From: Candidatus Lachnoclostridium stercoravium
GTDB taxonomy: Bacteria; Bacillota; Clostridia; Lachnospirales; Lachnospiraceae
Direction: 5' to 3'
Assembly (NCBI GenBank): GCA_019118365.1
Contig: DWZA01000101.1
Span: 1 to 64,000, forward strand
DNA length: 64,000 nt
This document shows, one piece after another, positions 62,079-64,000 of this stretch. How positions within the stretch are numbered: the stretch's first letter is position 1; every line of letters starts with the position of its first letter. Below the pieces are notes generated by a model, which saw only the letters and a list, made by a program, of their open reading frames with translations, made no database searches and had not been told where the DNA came from. The position numbers were made by a program, and so were the translations under genes.

Positions 62079-63362
62079 TTACCCCTTATAAACCACCTTT
62101 CCGGAACAGATCGTATACTTCACTTTTCCTGTCAGCTCCCATCCGGTAAACGGGCTGTTTTCCGCTTTGGACAGATAGTCTCCTGCCGTCCATTTTTCCT
62201 TCGGGTCAAAAATCACTATATCCGCTTCTTTTCCCTCTTCCAGGCAGCCGCTGTCTAAGCGGTACAGCTTTGCCGGGTTCACCGTCATCTTTTCCAGCAG
62301 CTGCTTCATTGTTAAATGACCTTTTTCTACCAGTTCTGTGATCCCCAGAGCCAGAGCCGTCTCCAGACCGATGATCCCGCTGGGCGCTTCTGTCAGAGGC
62401 TTTGCCTTTTCCTCTTTACTGTGGGGCGCGTGATCTGTGGCGATCATATCGATGGTGCCGTCCTTCAGTCCCTGGATGATCATCTCCCGGTCCTTCTTCG
62501 TCCTGAGAGGCGGATTCATTTTCGCAAGAGAGCCATAGGTTAAAACCGCTTCTTCGTCCAGGGTAAAATGATGAGGCGTAACCTCGGCTGTCACATCGGC
62601 TCCCAGTTCTTTAGCAAGAGCTACCATCTTTACAGAGATCCCGGAGCTGATGTGCTGGATATTTACAGAAGCTCCTGTGCTCAGGGCGATCATGCAGTCC
62701 CTTGCCACCAGAGATTCCTCCGCCAGAGCGGGAGAACCGACGATCCCCAGCTCGTCGGAAACTTTTCCCTGGTTGATGCCATTATTTCCGATAAATTTTG
62801 GATCTTCCTCGTGAAAACTCAAAGGCACGTCAAGGCGCACCGCCTCTTCCATAGCCTCCCTGACCAGGACTTCGTCCATCAGCGGGATTCCATCGTCTGT
62901 AAATCCGGCCGCTCCTGCTGCCAGAAGCCCTTCCATATCCGTCAGCTCCTGCCCCTTAAGCCCTTTTGAGATCGCGGCGGCAGCCAGTACGTGGATCCCA
63001 GTCTCTTTTCCTGTTTCGATCACGTATTTTAACGTCTCTTCATTGTCCACCACAGGCTTTGTATTGGCCATACAGACGACTGTGGTATAACCGCCCCTGG
63101 CTGCGGCAGCAGCTCCCGTATGGATGTCCTCTTTATAAGTCAGGCCCGGATCTCTGAAATGCACGTGGACATCGATAAGGCCTGGCGCCACCGTCATCCC
63201 TTCCGCGTCAATAACCTGATCGAAGTCTTCCTCTTTCCACTTTCCGCTCCATTTTCCCGGCCTGCAGATCTCCTTTACCCTCTCCCCATCCAGGAGCACA
63301 TCCCTTTTTCCGTCCAGACCGCTTTTCGGGTCTGTCACATGTCCGTTTTTGATCAGTATCAT
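62079..63362 (-). CDS. pyrC: Dihydroorotase
   Basis: A protein of 427 residues of the type I dihydroorotase (amidohydrolase) class: metal motif DVHVHFRDPG, then a VTPHHF His motif and MIATDHAPHS. It closes carbamoyl-aspartate to dihydroorotate in pyrimidine synthesis. GGGAGG 8 bp before the ATG at 63362 (MILIKNGHVTD) decides the start over one 15 bp earlier. Other pyr genes are probably outside the window. Confidence 0.93.
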   Translation of the reverse strand: MILIKNGHVTDPKSGLDGKRDVLLDGERVKEICRPGKWSGKWKEEDFDQVIDAEGMTVAPGLIDVHVHFRDPGLTYKEDIHTGAAAAARGGYTTVVCMANTKPVVDNEETLKYVIETGKETGIHVLAAAAISKGLKGQELTDMEGLLAAGAAGFTDDGIPLMDEVLVREAMEEAVRLDVPLSFHEEDPKFIGNNGINQGKVSDELGIVGSPALAEESLVARDCMIALSTGASVNIQHISSGISVKMVALAKELGADVTAEVTPHHFTLDEEAVLTYGSLAKMNPPLRTKKDREMIIQGLKDGTIDMIATDHAPHSKEEKAKPLTEAPSGIIGLETALALGITELVEKGHLTMKQLLEKMTVNPAKLYRLDSGCLEEGKEADIVIFDPKEKWTAGDYLSKAENSPFTGWELTGKVKYTICSGKVVYKG

Positions 63363-63379
63363 CTTTTTTCCTCCCATAC

Positions 63380-64000
63380 TTATATTTCAAAGGCCTGTCC
63401 GTCTTCTCTTATATCTGCGATCCTGTCCCGGTAACTTTCCGAACAGGGCATTTCCTTTATTCTTTCGATCACGGAAAAATCTCCCCAGCAGTGCATGGGA
63501 AAAATATGCTTCGCATCGCTGTATTGCATAAACTGGTGGATCCCCAGGTAAAACGCCTCTCCCTGCCTTGGGTCAAGGGGGATAAAGGCCGCGTCCGCCG
63601 TCTCGTCTGAGATCCTGCCGATCTCCGCCCTATATACCCGTTCCATTTTCTCATTCCAGGTATCCGGCTCTCCTTCCCAGTACCAGTTGTTCAGGTCGCC
63701 TGCGTGGTAGATCCTGTATCCATCGCATGTAACAAAAAACGCCACTCCCTCGTCTGTGGACTTTAACGTCTTTACCATTAAGCCTTCGCAGATTTCCAGC
63801 TCTGTGTGGGATTTCATGGAAACCGTCTGCTCCTGGAGGTCTTCCGGGATCCGCACCCGCCAGATATCGCTGGAAAGGATATAAGTAACCTCCGGATGGG
63901 TTTTTGCAAGCTCAAAGATCACTGGCGAGAAATGGTCTCCGTGCCGGTGGCTGGCAAATACAAACAGCGGCTTGTCTTTTTCCAGTTCCGGGATCCTGCC
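63380..64000 (-). CDS. Metallo-beta-lactamase fold metal-dependent hydrolase (5' end outside window)
   Basis: The frame is open to the window edge and reads FVFASHRHGDHFSPV, an HxHxDH metal-binding motif of the MBL fold, upstream of the first internal Met. Further on, GYRIYHAGDLNNWYW and FPMHCWGDFSV provide the other metal ligands. It ends 18 bp before pyrC. About 207 residues are visible. Substrate unknown (UlaG-like). Confidence 0.88.
   Translation of the reverse strand, partial: GRIPELEKDKPLFVFASHRHGDHFSPVIFELAKTHPEVTYILSSDIWRVRIPEDLQEQTVSMKSHTELEICEGLMVKTLKSTDEGVAFFVTCDGYRIYHAGDLNNWYWEGEPDTWNEKMERVYRAEIGRISDETADAAFIPLDPRQGEAFYLGIHQFMQYSDAKHIFPMHCWGDFSVIERIKEMPCSESYRDRIADIREDGQAFEI

Overview
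The window looks like a chromosomal piece of a Lachnospiraceae-type clostridium (Clostridia, moderate GC). The evidence is AGGAGG-type ribosome-binding sites throughout, Rpn/PD-(D/E)XK transposase-like nucleases, a T-box leader, CsoR copper-type regulation, a DUF5724/DUF4132 giant protein, a clostridial-style Wadjet operon and a Firmicute polyamine operon. No rRNA, tRNA, CRISPR array or complete insertion sequence was found. Most genes are on the minus strand.

Layout. 1-2.7 kb: a cut-off Rpn nuclease, a small Cys-rich protein and rtcB, then a non-coding stretch with a tiny self-contained peptide unit, near-identical 28-bp direct repeats and several hairpins. 2.7-9.8 kb: an accessory cassette (nuclease-motif membrane protein, small partner, secreted choline-binding-repeat protein, three zinc-ribbon membrane proteins) around a divergent XRE regulator; the same palindrome lies before the regulator and two of the operons. 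10-11.9 kb: marR-MATE efflux operon. 12-21 kb: catabolic operon (ornithine-cyclodeaminase-like enzyme, peptide-type ABC transporter, DapA-family lyase) with an AraC regulator upstream. 21-26.7 kb: a 1716-residue DUF4132-type protein with a small partner. 26.8-28.9 kb: membrane protein, alpha/beta hydrolase, Rpn remnant and a 46-residue membrane peptide.

29-35.4 kb: six-gene polyamine operon (speD-speA-speE-speB-carboxynorspermidine dehydrogenase-like-nspC). It holds parts of two biochemically distinct routes to spermidine. Just upstream is a promoter-to-terminator unit that appears to encode a structured RNA of about 360 nt. 35.9-39 kb: K+/H+ antiporter and acyltransferase. 39-41.6 kb: CsoR and a heavy-metal P1B ATPase with well-formed CsoR operators. 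41.6-48.8 kb: acetyltransferase and a Wadjet jetABCD anti-plasmid operon in which jetC carries an apparent one-base deletion. 49-52.3 kb: T-box-controlled cstA and a bile-salt-hydrolase-family enzyme. 52.5-56 kb: mscL with a zinc-ribbon tail, ferredoxin, NapH-like protein, thioredoxin, a reductase remnant and a second MATE pump. 56-59.5 kb: polar amino-acid ABC operon with two extra genes. 59.9-64 kb: PIN-PhoH protein, YjjG-type nucleotidase, pyrC and a cut-off metallo-hydrolase.

A family of nested palindromic intergenic repeats (about 97-203 bp, with perfect or near-perfect terminal inverted repeats) punctuates the window at 19.8-20.1, 37.5, 39.4 and 59.7 kb. The observations most worth following are the structured RNA unit before speD, the XRE-controlled zinc-ribbon/nuclease cassette, the 24-residue peptide unit at 2.1 kb, the frameshifted Wadjet operon and the dual-route polyamine operon.
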